From contig NZ_JNXT01000043.1 of assembly GCF_000716675.1 (NCBI RefSeq), positions 7,998 through 71,997 on the forward strand: a DNA stretch of 64,000 bases, given 5' to 3'. Below the pieces are notes generated by a model that did no database searches, was not told the DNA's origin, and saw nothing but the letters and a program-made list of their open reading frames with translations. The DNA comes from Streptomyces alboflavus. GTDB lineage: Bacteria; Actinomycetota; Actinomycetes; Streptomycetales; Streptomycetaceae. Position numbers and translations under genes: made by a program. Shown here in pieces: positions 1 through 7,930 of the stretch (the first letter of the stretch is position 1; the number at the start of each line of letters is the position of its first letter).

Positions 1-78
1 CGTTTGAGGAGCGGGGTCTGGGGCGGAGCCCCAGTTACGGGAAGGGGCGGGATTGGGGAGCCCCCGGCAGGGCCCCAC
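1..78 (+). repeat. Dispersed repeat, element A (partial copy, runs off the left edge)
   Basis: This stretch matches the distal part of a repeat found about ten times in the window: a TTTGAGGAGCGGGG block, a GGGGCGGAGCCCC hairpin, then GGGAAGGGGCGGGATTGGGG and a GCCCCCGGCAGGGCC end. The GCCCGTCCGGCG core would lie to the left of the window. It overlaps the 3' end of the antitoxin gene on the opposite strand and supplies its last codons and stop. Confidence 0.85.
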
Positions 79-313
79 CCGCATGCAGGGCACCATCGAC
101 CTGCGGCCGGTGGGATTCTGCTTCGAACCGGTGAAGGGCGTACTGAGCAGACGCCAGGGCGTCCTCAAGAGCCGCGAGCTCACGAGCGCTGATCAGCACA
201 GCCACGGGCTCCCCATCAGCCGTGATGGTGATGCGCTCACCAGGGTGTGAGGCACGGTGTACGAGTTCGTCGAGGACAGCGTGGGCTTCGTCGACTGTGT
301 ACGTGTCACGCAT
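35..313 (-). CDS. Phd/YefM-family antitoxin
   Basis: This is a 92-residue protein beginning MRDTYTVDEAHAVLDELV, followed by GERITITADGEPVAVLIS and then ARELAALEDAL. That is the standard Phd/YefM fold signature: a DNA-binding N-terminus and a helical toxin-binding C-terminus. I chose the ATG at 313 because family homology starts there and it sits at the centre of a palindrome typical of antitoxin autoregulation. The last 14 or so residues ([14 protein letters not shown]) are translated from element A, so the natural C-terminus has probably been replaced. No toxin gene is visible on either side. A partner could lie beyond the left edge, but the repeat intervenes, so this may be a solitary antitoxin. 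Family assignment is secure; activity is inferred. Confidence 0.8.
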   Translation of the reverse strand: MRDTYTVDEAHAVLDELVHRASHPGERITITADGEPVAVLISARELAALEDALASAQYALHRFEAESHRPQVDGALHAGGALPGAPQSRPFP

Positions 314-326
314 GCGTGGAACGTAC
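299..326. promoter_or_regulatory. Near-perfect palindrome over the antitoxin start codon
   Basis: Two 14-base half-sites match at 12 positions around a centre at 312/313 (inner core CACGCATGCGTG, outer GTAC on both sides). The centre is the antitoxin ATG. Phd/YefM proteins normally repress their own promoter through such palindromes, so this is a likely autoregulatory operator. It could also affect the divergent mfd promoter. Confidence 0.5.
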
Positions 327-492
327 GGGCTCGGACCCAGGCGCGTCGATCGCTCGAAAAGGTGGCCGCCCAGAAGCCGTCGTACCCTGGACACCCCCGG
401 CCCGTTCGACGAGTCGGGCTGTTCGCGTTGTCCGCACGTTCTCTGCCCCTCGTTCTCCGCCCCGTTCTCTGCCCCTGACTGGATGCCCCTTC

Positions 493-3400
493 ATGAGCCT
501 GCACGGACTGCTGGACGTCGTCGTCGAGGACGCGGCCCTCACCGAAGCGGTGAAGGCCGCGGCCGACGGCAACCGGCACCACATCGACCTCGTCGGCCCC
601 CCGGCCGCCCGCCCCTTCGCCGTGGCGGCCCTCGCGCGGGAGGCCCGCCGCACGGTCCTCGCGGTGACCGCCACCGGCCGTGAGGCCGAGGACCTGGCCG
701 CGGCGCTGCGGACGGTGCTGCCGCCGGAGGGGGTCGTGGAGTACCCGTCGTGGGAGACGCTGCCGCACGAGCGTCTTTCCCCGCGCTCGGACACGGTCGG
801 CCGCCGCCTCGCGGTCCTGCGCCGCCTCGCGCACCCGCGCCTGGACGATGCGGCGGACCCGGAGACAGGCCCGGTGTCGGTGGTCGTGGCACCGGTGCGC
901 TCTGTGCTGCAGCCGCAGGTCAAGGGCCTCGGCGACCTGGAGCCGGTGTCGCTGCGCACGGGCGACTCCGCGGATCTGAACGAGACCGTCCAGGCCCTGG
1001 CCGCGGCGGCGTACGCGCGCGTGGAGCTGGTGGAGAAGCGAGGCGAGTTCGCCGTACGAGGAGGCATTCTCGACGTCTTCCCGCCCACCGAGGAGCACCC
1101 CCTGCGGGTGGAGTTCTGGGGCGACGACGTCGAGGAGATCCGCTACTTCAAGGTCGCCGACCAGCGCTCCCTGGAGATCGCGGAGCACGGCCTGTGGGCG
1201 CCGCCGTGCCGGGAGCTGCTGCTGACCGAGGAGGTCAGGGGCAGGGCCGCGGCGCTGGCGGAGCGGCACCCGGAGCTCGGCGAGCTGCTCGGCAAGATCG
1301 CCGAGGGCATCGCGGTCGAGGGCATGGAGTCCCTGGCCCCGGTCCTGGTGGACGACATGGAGCTGCTGCTCGACGTGCTGCCGAAGGGTTCGATGGCGCT
1401 GGTGTGCGACCCGGAGCGGGTGCGGACCAGGGCCGCGGACCTGGTGGCGACGAGCCAGGAGTTCCTGCAGGCCAGCTGGGCCGCGACGGCCGGCGGGGGC
1501 GAGGCCCCGATCGATGTGGGCGCGGCCTCGCTGTGGGGCATCGCGGACGTCCGGGACCGGGCCCGTGAGCTGGGCATGATGTGGTGGTCGGTGAGCCCGT
1601 TCGCCGCCGACGAGACGCCCGACCCCGCCGACCTGGCGGACGCCGACACCCTCAAGCTCGGCATGCACGCCCCGGAGACCTACCGCGGGGACACCGCGAA
1701 GGCCCTCGCCGACACCAAGGGCTGGCTCGCCGACGGCTGGCGCACGGTGTACGTCACGGAGGGCCACGGCCCGGCCGCCCGCACCGCCGAGGTCCTGGGC
1801 GGCGAGGGCATCGCGGCCCGCCTCGACGCCGACCTGACCGAGCTGACCCCGGCCGTGGTGCACGTGGCGTGCGGCTCCATCGACTACGGCTTCGTCGACC
1901 CGGCGCTGAAGCTCGCCGTCCTCACGGAGACCGACCTCACCGGCCAGAAGGCGGCGGGCAAGGACGGGCAGCGCATGCCCGCACGGCGCCGCAAGACCAT
2001 CGACCCGCTGACCCTGGAGCCGGGCGACTACATCGTCCACGAGCAGCACGGCGTCGGCCGCTACATCGAGATGGTGCAGCGCACGGTCCAGGGCGCGACC
2101 CGCGAGTACCTGGTCGTGGAGTACGCCCCAGCCAAGCGCGGCCAGCCCGGCGACCGGCTCTACATCCCCACCGACCAGCTGGAGCAGATCACCAAGTACG
2201 TGGGCGGCGAGGCCCCGACCCTGCACCGGCTCGGCGGCGCCGACTGGACGAAGACCAAGGCGCGCGCGAAGAAGGCGGTCAAGGAGATCGCCGCCGACCT
2301 GATCAAGCTGTACAGCGCGCGGATGGCGGCCCCCGGCCACACCTTCGGCCCGGACACGCCCTGGCAGCGCGAGCTGGAGGACGCCTTCCCGTACGCGGAG
2401 ACGCCCGATCAGCTCACCACCATCGCCGAGGTCAAGGAGGACATGGAGAAGTCGGTCCCGATGGACCGTCTGATCTGCGGCGACGTGGGCTACGGCAAGA
2501 CGGAGATCGCGGTCCGCGCGGCCTTCAAGGCGGTGCAGGACGGCAAGCAGGTCGCGGTCCTCGTGCCCACGACGCTGCTCGTGCAGCAGCACTTCGGCAC
2601 GTTCACCGAGCGGTACGGCCAGTTCCCCGTCAACGTACGGGCGCTCAGCCGCTTCCAGAGCGACACCGAGTCCAAGGCGACCCTGGAGGGCCTGAAGGAC
2701 GGCGCCGTCGACATCGTCATCGGCACCCACCGCCTGTTCTCCTCCGAGACCAAGTTCAAGGACCTGGGCCTGGTCATCGTCGACGAGGAGCAGCGGTTCG
2801 GCGTGGAGCACAAGGAGCAGCTGAAGAAGCTGCGCGCGAACGTCGACGTCCTCACGATGTCCGCGACCCCCATCCCCCGTACGCTCGAAATGGCCGTGAC
2901 CGGCATCCGCGAGATGTCGACGATCACGACCCCGCCGGAGGAGCGGCACCCGGTCCTGACCTTCGTCGGGCCGTACGAGGAGAAGCAGATCGGCGCGGCC
3001 ATCCGGCGTGAACTGCTGCGCGAGGGCCAGGTCTTCTACATCCACAACCGCGTCGAGTCCATCGACCGGGCGGCGGCGAGGCTCCGCGACATCGTGCCCG
3101 AGGCGCGCATCGCGACCGCGCACGGCCAGATGTCGGAACAGGCCCTGGAGCAGGTCGTCGTGGACTTCTGGGAGAAGAAGTTCGACGTGCTGGTGTCGAC
3201 GACGATCGTCGAGTCCGGCATCGACATCTCCAACGCCAACACCCTCATCGTGGAGCGCGGCGACAACTTCGGCCTGAGCCAGCTGCACCAGCTGCGCGGC
3301 CGCGTCGGCCGTGGCCGCGAGCGCGGCTACGCGTACTTCCTGTACCCGCCGGAGAAGCCGCTCACCGAGACCGCGCACGAGCGCCTCGCCACCATCGCCC

Positions 3401-5565
3401 AGCACACGGAGATGGGCGCGGGCATGTACGTGGCGATGAAGGACCTGGAGATCCGCGGCGCCGGAAACCTCCTCGGCGGCGAGCAGTCGGGCCATATCGC
3501 GGGCGTCGGCTTCGACCTGTACGTCCGCATGGTCGGCGAGGCCGTCGCCGACTACCGCGCTTCCCTGGAGGGCGGGGTGGAGGAGGAGCCGCCGCTGGAG
3601 GTCAAGATCGAGCTGCCGGTCGACGCGCACGTCCCGCACGACTACGCCCCCGGCGAGCGCCTGCGCCTCCAGGCGTACCGCTCGATCGCCTCCGCCAACA
3701 CGGAGGCGGACATCAAGGCGGTGCGCGAGGAACTCACCGACCGCTACGGCAAGTTGCCGGAGCCGGTGGAGAACCTGCTCCTGGTCGCGGGCCTGCGGAT
3801 GCTGGCGCGGGCGTGCGGGGTCGGCGAGATCGTCTTGCAGGGCACCAACATCCGCTTCGCGCCCGTGGAGCTCGCGGAGTCCCAGGAGCTGCGCCTCAAG
3901 CGCCTGTACCCCGGCACGGTCATCAAGCCCGCCACCCACCAGGTCCTGGTGCCGCGCCCGACGGGCCTGGCGTGCCTGATGGGCTCAGAGGGTGCGCAGG
4001 TCCACGGCGGCGGCCATCGCCTTGTACCCGGCGTCGTTCGGGTGCAGGGCGTCGCCGGAGTCGTACGCGGGCGCGATGCGGTCCGGGTCCGCCGGGTCGG
4101 CGATGGCGCGGTCGAGGTCGACGACCTCGTCGTACGCGCCGGAGGTGCGGATCCAGTCGTTGACCGCGTCGCGCTTGGCCTCGTTGGCGGGAGTGTCGTA
4201 GAACGAGCCCTTGACGGGGGTCAGCGTGGCGCCGACCACCTTGATGCCGCGGGCGTGGGCCTGGCGGATCAGGGAGCGGTGGCCGTCGATGAGCTGGCGG
4301 ACCGACACCTCGGGGGTGGGCCCGCCGGGGTAGGAAGGCCCGCTGCCACCGATGTCGTTAATACCCTCAAGGACGATGACGGTCCCGACGTTCGGCTCGC
4401 TCAGGACGTCCTTCTTGAAGCGGACGACGCCCTTCTCGCCGGCCCAGGAGGTGTCGTTGGTGACCTGGTTGCCGGAGATCCCGTGGTTGAGGACGCTGCG
4501 CGGCTTCCCGGCGGCGGCGAAGCGCTCGGCCAGCTCGTCGGGGTAGCGGTTGTCCGTGTCGAGGGTGGAGCCGGTGCCGTCGGTGATGGAGTCGCCGAAG
4601 GCCACCACGGAGTCCCGGCGGGCGGTCCCCTTGCCGCTGACCTCGACGCCGGAGAGGTAGTACCAGGAGTCGCTGGTCTCCGTGAACGCGGCGCCGCCCC
4701 GGTCGGCGGTGTGGTCGCCCTGGGCGCGGTAGCTGGTCGCGGAGGACTGCATGTGGAAGGTGGCGGGCCCGGTCGGCTCCGCCAGGTACAGCGTGACGGT
4801 CAGGGACTCCAACGCCTTTACGGCGAACGGGACACCGTCGCTGTAGACCTTGCCGCCCGCCGGGATCGTCACCGACCCCCCCTTGCCGAAGGCCAGCTTC
4901 CGCACCGAACCGCCCTCGACGGCCGCACCCTCGGCGGTGCGGGCGATCGTCGCGCCGACGATCCGCAGCGGCTTCGTCCCGTACCGGTTCGACAGCTCGA
5001 CGCGGGCCTTCGTACCGCCCTTGCTGACGCGCACGACCTGCCGGACGGTGTGGTTCTCGAAGCCCTGCTTGGACCAGTTCGGCGTGAAGACCTCGGTCGC
5101 CGCCTGCGGCGAGGCTGCCCAACCACCTTGCCAGGACCAGCTCTTGGCCGGACCTTGCCTGCTCCCGTACGCCGTTCTGCTCTTGTACGTGGCCGAGTCG
5201 CGCTCGGCCGCCGTGGCGCCGGAGGGGCCGGTGAGCCCCTGCGCGCCGACGACGGGCAGTGCGGCCAGCGTGGCCGTCGCGAGCAGCGCGGCGCCCGCGC
5301 GGCGTGCCGAGCCCTTGGACGTGTTGGGTCCCTTGGACGTGTTGTTGCGCCCCTTGGACGTGTCGCGTCCCGTCATGTGTCCCGCCCCCAGTTTCCGTGC
5401 CCGGTTTCCGTGCCCCGTCCGGATCGTTCCGGTGAGGTCACTGCCCTCAAGCGGAGTCAGTCTCCGGCTATTCCCGGGGACCGGGGACGGGCGCCCTGCC
5501 GGTGCGTCAGGGGGTGCAGGCCGCCGCGACGGACAGGCTGTTCTCGTAGAGGTGGTGCCGGGTGA
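493..5565 (+). CDS. mfd: Transcription-repair coupling factor Mfd (recognisable to about 3960; 3' end aberrant)
   Basis: Mfd releases stalled RNA polymerase from DNA lesions and recruits UvrA. The UvrB-like N-terminal module, the RNA-polymerase-interaction domain (near residue 507, LEPGDYIVHEQHGVGRYIEM), helicase motif I (GDVGYGKTEIA, near 663), the box VDEEQRFGVEHK (near 763), TMSATPIPRTL and ESGIDISNANTLIVERGD all appear in order, followed by the TRCF domain. Family similarity stops at residue 1156 (VLVPRP). The remaining 20-30 residues expected for an actinobacterial Mfd are absent, and the frame then runs without a stop to 5565, antisense through the whole SGNH hydrolase gene, giving a 1690-residue reading frame. 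I infer a deletion or rearrangement at 3961-3984. The start at 493 begins the conserved MSLHGLLD sequence. Confidence 0.85.
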   Translation: MSLHGLLDVVVEDAALTEAVKAAADGNRHHIDLVGPPAARPFAVAALAREARRTVLAVTATGREAEDLAAALRTVLPPEGVVEYPSWETLPHERLSPRSDTVGRRLAVLRRLAHPRLDDAADPETGPVSVVVAPVRSVLQPQVKGLGDLEPVSLRTGDSADLNETVQALAAAAYARVELVEKRGEFAVRGGILDVFPPTEEHPLRVEFWGDDVEEIRYFKVADQRSLEIAEHGLWAPPCRELLLTEEVRGRAAALAERHPELGELLGKIAEGIAVEGMESLAPVLVDDMELLLDVLPKGSMALVCDPERVRTRAADLVATSQEFLQASWAATAGGGEAPIDVGAASLWGIADVRDRARELGMMWWSVSPFAADETPDPADLADADTLKLGMHAPETYRGDTAKALADTKGWLADGWRTVYVTEGHGPAARTAEVLGGEGIAARLDADLTELTPAVVHVACGSIDYGFVDPALKLAVLTETDLTGQKAAGKDGQRMPARRRKTIDPLTLEPGDYIVHEQHGVGRYIEMVQRTVQGATREYLVVEYAPAKRGQPGDRLYIPTDQLEQITKYVGGEAPTLHRLGGADWTKTKARAKKAVKEIAADLIKLYSARMAAPGHTFGPDTPWQRELEDAFPYAETPDQLTTIAEVKEDMEKSVPMDRLICGDVGYGKTEIAVRAAFKAVQDGKQVAVLVPTTLLVQQHFGTFTERYGQFPVNVRALSRFQSDTESKATLEGLKDGAVDIVIGTHRLFSSETKFKDLGLVIVDEEQRFGVEHKEQLKKLRANVDVLTMSATPIPRTLEMAVTGIREMSTITTPPEERHPVLTFVGPYEEKQIGAAIRRELLREGQVFYIHNRVESIDRAAARLRDIVPEARIATAHGQMSEQALEQVVVDFWEKKFDVLVSTTIVESGIDISNANTLIVERGDNFGLSQLHQLRGRVGRGRERGYAYFLYPPEKPLTETAHERLATIAQHTEMGAGMYVAMKDLEIRGAGNLLGGEQSGHIAGVGFDLYVRMVGEAVADYRASLEGGVEEEPPLEVKIELPVDAHVPHDYAPGERLRLQAYRSIASANTEADIKAVREELTDRYGKLPEPVENLLLVAGLRMLARACGVGEIVLQGTNIRFAPVELAESQELRLKRLYPGTVIKPATHQVLVPRPTGLACLMGSEGAQVHGGGHRLVPGVVRVQGVAGVVRGRDAVRVRRVGDGAVEVDDLVVRAGGADPVVDRVALGLVGGSVVERALDGGQRGADHLDAAGVGLADQGAVAVDELADRHLGGGPAGVGRPAATDVVNTLKDDDGPDVRLAQDVLLEADDALLAGPGGVVGDLVAGDPVVEDAARLPGGGEALGQLVGVAVVRVEGGAGAVGDGVAEGHHGVPAGGPLAADLDAGEVVPGVAGLRERGAAPVGGVVALGAVAGRGGLHVEGGGPGRLRQVQRDGQGLQRLYGERDTVAVDLAARRDRHRPPLAEGQLPHRTALDGRTLGGAGDRRADDPQRLRPVPVRQLDAGLRTALADAHDLPDGVVLEALLGPVRREDLGRRLRRGCPTTLPGPALGRTLPAPVRRSALVRGRVALGRRGAGGAGEPLRADDGQCGQRGRREQRGARAACRALGRVGSLGRVVAPLGRVASRHVSRPQFPCPVSVPRPDRSGEVTALKRSQSPAIPGDRGRAPCRCVRGCRPPRRTGCSRRGGAG
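3985..5376 (-). CDS. Secreted SGNH/GDSL hydrolase
   Basis: This is a 463-residue exported esterase/lipase-like protein. The N-terminus carries three DTSKG/NTSKG-like repeats (residues 5-22), then SARRAGAALLATATLAALPVVGA, a likely signal peptide. The SGNH blocks are clear: block I FGDSITDGTGS with nucleophile Ser263, block II NHGISGNQV, block III EGINDIGG and block V DALHPNDAGY. The N-terminal half is a beta-rich, jelly-roll-like region as in Streptomyces rhamnogalacturonan-acetylesterase-like proteins. The gene faces mfd, and its stop lies 24 bases from the last recognisable Mfd codon. The substrate cannot be told from sequence. Confidence 0.85.
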   Translation of the reverse strand: MTGRDTSKGRNNTSKGPNTSKGSARRAGAALLATATLAALPVVGAQGLTGPSGATAAERDSATYKSRTAYGSRQGPAKSWSWQGGWAASPQAATEVFTPNWSKQGFENHTVRQVVRVSKGGTKARVELSNRYGTKPLRIVGATIARTAEGAAVEGGSVRKLAFGKGGSVTIPAGGKVYSDGVPFAVKALESLTVTLYLAEPTGPATFHMQSSATSYRAQGDHTADRGGAAFTETSDSWYYLSGVEVSGKGTARRDSVVAFGDSITDGTGSTLDTDNRYPDELAERFAAAGKPRSVLNHGISGNQVTNDTSWAGEKGVVRFKKDVLSEPNVGTVIVLEGINDIGGSGPSYPGGPTPEVSVRQLIDGHRSLIRQAHARGIKVVGATLTPVKGSFYDTPANEAKRDAVNDWIRTSGAYDEVVDLDRAIADPADPDRIAPAYDSGDALHPNDAGYKAMAAAVDLRTL

Positions 5566-5959
5566 TCCGCCCGCCCTCGACGGTGAGCCGCAGTGCGAAC
5601 GGCCCCTCGAAGGACTTCCCCGTGGCCCGCACGGTCCCGGACAGGTGCCCCATGATGACGGCGTCCTGCCCGGTCACCAGGTACGTGTCCACGCTGGCGC
5701 GGGCGTCCTCCGCGACGGTGTACCGCGCCAGGTCCTCGGCCTGGGTGGCGCACTCGGCACCGGTGCGGCGCGGGCGTATCCAGGGGACCACCGGGTTCTC
5801 CGCGAGCAGCCAGTCCACCTCGTCGGCGAACAGCTCCGTCAGCCGCGCGGTGTCGCGCGCGGCGGTCGCGGCGAGGAAGGCGTCGGCGGTGGTGCGGGTG
5901 GCGGCCTCGACGGCGGCGGACGTGGCGGCCTCGGTGGTTTCCGTGGTTTCCGTGGACAT
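5507..5959 (-). CDS. SnoaL-like / nuclear-transport-factor-2-fold protein
   Basis: This is a 150-residue cytosolic protein with the NTF2-like pattern: helices with AFLAATAARDTARLTELFADEVDW, a central acidic strand pair, then VTGQDAVIMGHLSGTVRATGKSFEGPFALRLTVEGGRITRHHLYENS. This fold includes ketosteroid isomerases and SnoaL cyclases, and also many uncharacterised stress or polyketide-associated proteins. The start at 5959 follows a good ribosome site (GAGGGAG, 6-base gap). An alternative ATG at 5977 has none. No biosynthetic partner is nearby, so the ligand is unknown. Confidence 0.75.
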   Translation of the reverse strand: MSTETTETTEAATSAAVEAATRTTADAFLAATAARDTARLTELFADEVDWLLAENPVVPWIRPRRTGAECATQAEDLARYTVAEDARASVDTYLVTGQDAVIMGHLSGTVRATGKSFEGPFALRLTVEGGRITRHHLYENSLSVAAACTP

Positions 5960-6050
5960 GGACGGCTCCCTCGTCATGCGTGGCAGGGCTGCTGGTGTGC
6001 GGGCCCTTGTTGATGTTGTTGAGGATGCCGGGGGAGGGGTGGGGGCGTCG

Positions 6051-6067
6051 ATTACTTTGGGGGTAAT
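6051..6067. promoter_or_regulatory. Inverted repeat ATTAC-N7-GTAAT (candidate operator)
   Basis: An AT-rich dyad stands out in the very GC-rich divergent spacer between the SnoaL-like gene and the XRE regulator. Its placement about 90 bases before the regulator start suits autoregulation or control of both promoters. This is inference from position and symmetry only. Confidence 0.35.
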
Positions 6068-6156
6068 GGGGGTGCGGGGGCTGGTCGTTGAGGCCTGCCG
6101 GGGGCTGTCCTTCGCGCGGTCACGTGGGGCGGGGCGGGGCGGCGTACGGTGGCGAC

Positions 6157-7371
6157 GTGGCGAACGAAGAACTGGGGCGAACCCTGCGCCGACTGCGCCG
6201 GTTGGCCTCGCTGACTCAGGAGGAGCTCGCCGAGCGGTCCGATGTGTCCGTCGACGTGATCCGTCAGCTCGAACAGCGGCGGAAGCAGTCGGCACGCCTG
6301 CCCACGCTGCACGCGCTCGCGAACGGCCTCGCCGTGGAGCTGACCACGCTGCTCGGCGACCCGCCCGCGGTTGCCTCCGGCGGTGAGAACGACGGGCCGC
6401 GCTTCGTGGCGATGCGGCGCGCGGTCATGCCCGCGCTCTGGGGGCCGGGCCCGCAGCCGACCGGCCCGGACTTCTCCCTGGACCGCCTGCGCGAACAGAT
6501 CGCCGATGGCTGGTCGCAGTACCACGCAGCCGAGTTCGAGACGGTCCTGAAGGCGCTGCCCGACCTGATTGACGACGCGCGCTCAGCCACCGTCTCGGGG
6601 AGCGAGGACGACCGCAGAGCCAGTCGGGTCGCCCTGGGCAAGGCCCTGCAACTCGCCGGGCACGTCGCGGTCCGCATGGGCAAGACGGACCTCGCGCTCA
6701 TCGCCCTGGAACGTGCGACAGAAGCCGCCGAACAGTCCTCCGACCCCCTGCTCCGCCCCATGCTCGTCAACTCCGTAGCCTGGACCTACCAGCGGCAAGG
6801 GCGCCTGGACGACGCGCTGAACATCGCGCTGAGCGCCGCCGACGACACCAAGAGCGGCGGGTACGCGGACACCGCCGACGGCCTGAAGGTGTGGGGCGCG
6901 CTGGTGATGTCCGCTGCCACGTCGGCCGCGCGCGGCAACGACTACCAGCGGGCCGCCGAGTTGATGGCGGACGCGGAGACCGAGGCCGCCCGCGTGGCCA
7001 AGCTGCCCTCAGGCGGCGACAACCGCATGGTCAGCGTCTTCAGCCCGTCGTCGGTACGCATCGAGCGCGTCCGCCTCGCGGTCCAGTACGGGCACCCCGA
7101 GGAAGCCCTGAAACTCGCGAAGGGCATGCGGCTGAGCAAGGACACCCCGGCGTCGTGGCGGACGTGGCTGCTCCTCGATGTGGCCCGAGCCCACACGGAC
7201 CTCGGTGACGCGGCCGGGGCAGTGAAGACCCTGGAGTCCCTACGCCGTGTCGCACCGACCTGGATGCGGCACCACACGTTGGCCGTGGCGATCGTCCGCG
7301 ATCTGTGGGCGCTGCCCCATCACCCGCCGGGGCTGCGGTCGTTGGCGGAGTTTCTGGGAGTCGGCGATTAG
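6157..7371 (+). CDS. XRE-family regulator with TPR-like C-terminus
   Basis: This is a 404-residue protein starting at GTG 6157. Residues 5-60 form a helix-turn-helix of the HTH_31/Cro-CI type (LGRTLRRLRRLASLTQEELAERSDVSVDVIRQLEQ). The remainder is helical, with repeated A-x-x-A pairs suggestive of tetratricopeptide repeats (LALIALERATEAAEQ, LDDALNIALSAADDT, AAELMADAETEAARVA). Such HTH-TPR proteins are abundant in Streptomyces and often precede small genes they regulate. Two small ORFs follow on the same strand. The signal sensed is unknown. Confidence 0.8.
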   Translation: MANEELGRTLRRLRRLASLTQEELAERSDVSVDVIRQLEQRRKQSARLPTLHALANGLAVELTTLLGDPPAVASGGENDGPRFVAMRRAVMPALWGPGPQPTGPDFSLDRLREQIADGWSQYHAAEFETVLKALPDLIDDARSATVSGSEDDRRASRVALGKALQLAGHVAVRMGKTDLALIALERATEAAEQSSDPLLRPMLVNSVAWTYQRQGRLDDALNIALSAADDTKSGGYADTADGLKVWGALVMSAATSAARGNDYQRAAELMADAETEAARVAKLPSGGDNRMVSVFSPSSVRIERVRLAVQYGHPEEALKLAKGMRLSKDTPASWRTWLLLDVARAHTDLGDAAGAVKTLESLRRVAPTWMRHHTLAVAIVRDLWALPHHPPGLRSLAEFLGVGD

Positions 7372-7494
7372 CGTCGCGAAAGTGGGACGTTGCGTCCCTG
7401 TCACCGTGAGTAGCGCACCGGTTGCATGAGTTGTGCACCGCCTGGGTGGCCGCGTGACCGGCCCCGGGCCATGACCAACCGGCAAGGAGTCGAC

Positions 7495-7692
7495 ATGGGC
7501 GAAGACGGGGCCCGCGTGCCATCACCCAGGGGCAGCTCACTGTGGCGGACCCCATTGCGTGACGACGAGCGCAGAGCCGTCTCTTGCTGGCTCGCGCAGG
7601 CCCATCCCATCCCTCACCAGGTGCACGAGGAGTGGCCGGCCTGCCTGCGTGCCCCCCTGGCCCTCGCCGGCGGCGTCGGGGTCGCCGAGTGA
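7495..7692 (+). CDS. Small hypothetical protein
   Basis: This is a 65-residue protein beginning MGEDGARVPSP, preceded by AAGGAG at 7484-7489 with a 5-base gap. An upstream ATG at 7471 lacks a comparable site. It contains a WRTPLRDDERRAVSCWLAQAHPIPHQVHEEWP segment and no membrane span. Family not recognised. Its stop overlaps the start of the next small gene (GTGA), so the pair is probably translationally coupled and co-transcribed with the XRE regulator. Confidence 0.5.
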   Translation: MGEDGARVPSPRGSSLWRTPLRDDERRAVSCWLAQAHPIPHQVHEEWPACLRAPLALAGGVGVAE

Positions 7693-7886
7693 CGGCCACG
7701 GCCCTGGAGCGGGATGCGGCCCGCCTGTACGTGGCCTACCTGCGGCATCTGCGCCACTGCCCTCGGTCCCACGCGGGGCCCGCCTGCTCCGAAGGCACCC
7801 GCCTGCGCAAGGCGTGGACGGCGGCTCAGTGGGCGTCCCTCCGTGGCCGCCCTCTGCCGATCGGGGAGGATGCCAGTAATACGTAG
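7689..7886 (+). CDS. Small hypothetical protein, translationally coupled
   Basis: This is a 65-residue protein from GTG 7689, overlapping the preceding stop as GTGA. It carries a short histidine/cysteine-containing stretch, LRHLRHCPRSHAGPAC, between helices (DAARLYVAYL and GTRLRKAWTAAQWASL). Small Cys-containing proteins of this type are frequently found beside XRE/DUF397 regulators in Streptomyces, but no function is established. It ends just before the CRISPR-like array. Confidence 0.45.
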   Translation: MTATALERDAARLYVAYLRHLRHCPRSHAGPACSEGTRLRKAWTAAQWASLRGRPLPIGEDASNT

Positions 7887-7930
7887 GCGCTGCATGCCTG
7901 TCGGCCCCGCGAAGCCGCTGGTCGTGGCCT

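Noticed and set aside
193..3939. Long open frame on the minus strand across mfd
   Set aside because: It is a GC-bias shadow: the protein is Leu/Arg/Val/Gly/Ala monotony without domains, while the plus strand encodes complete Mfd motifs.
7870..7930. Possible extra CRISPR repeat upstream of the first one
   Set aside because: At the position predicted by the 61-base period there is no match to the repeat; the similar-looking TCGGGGAGGATGCC is out of register and lies at the end of a small gene. This end is more likely the leader.
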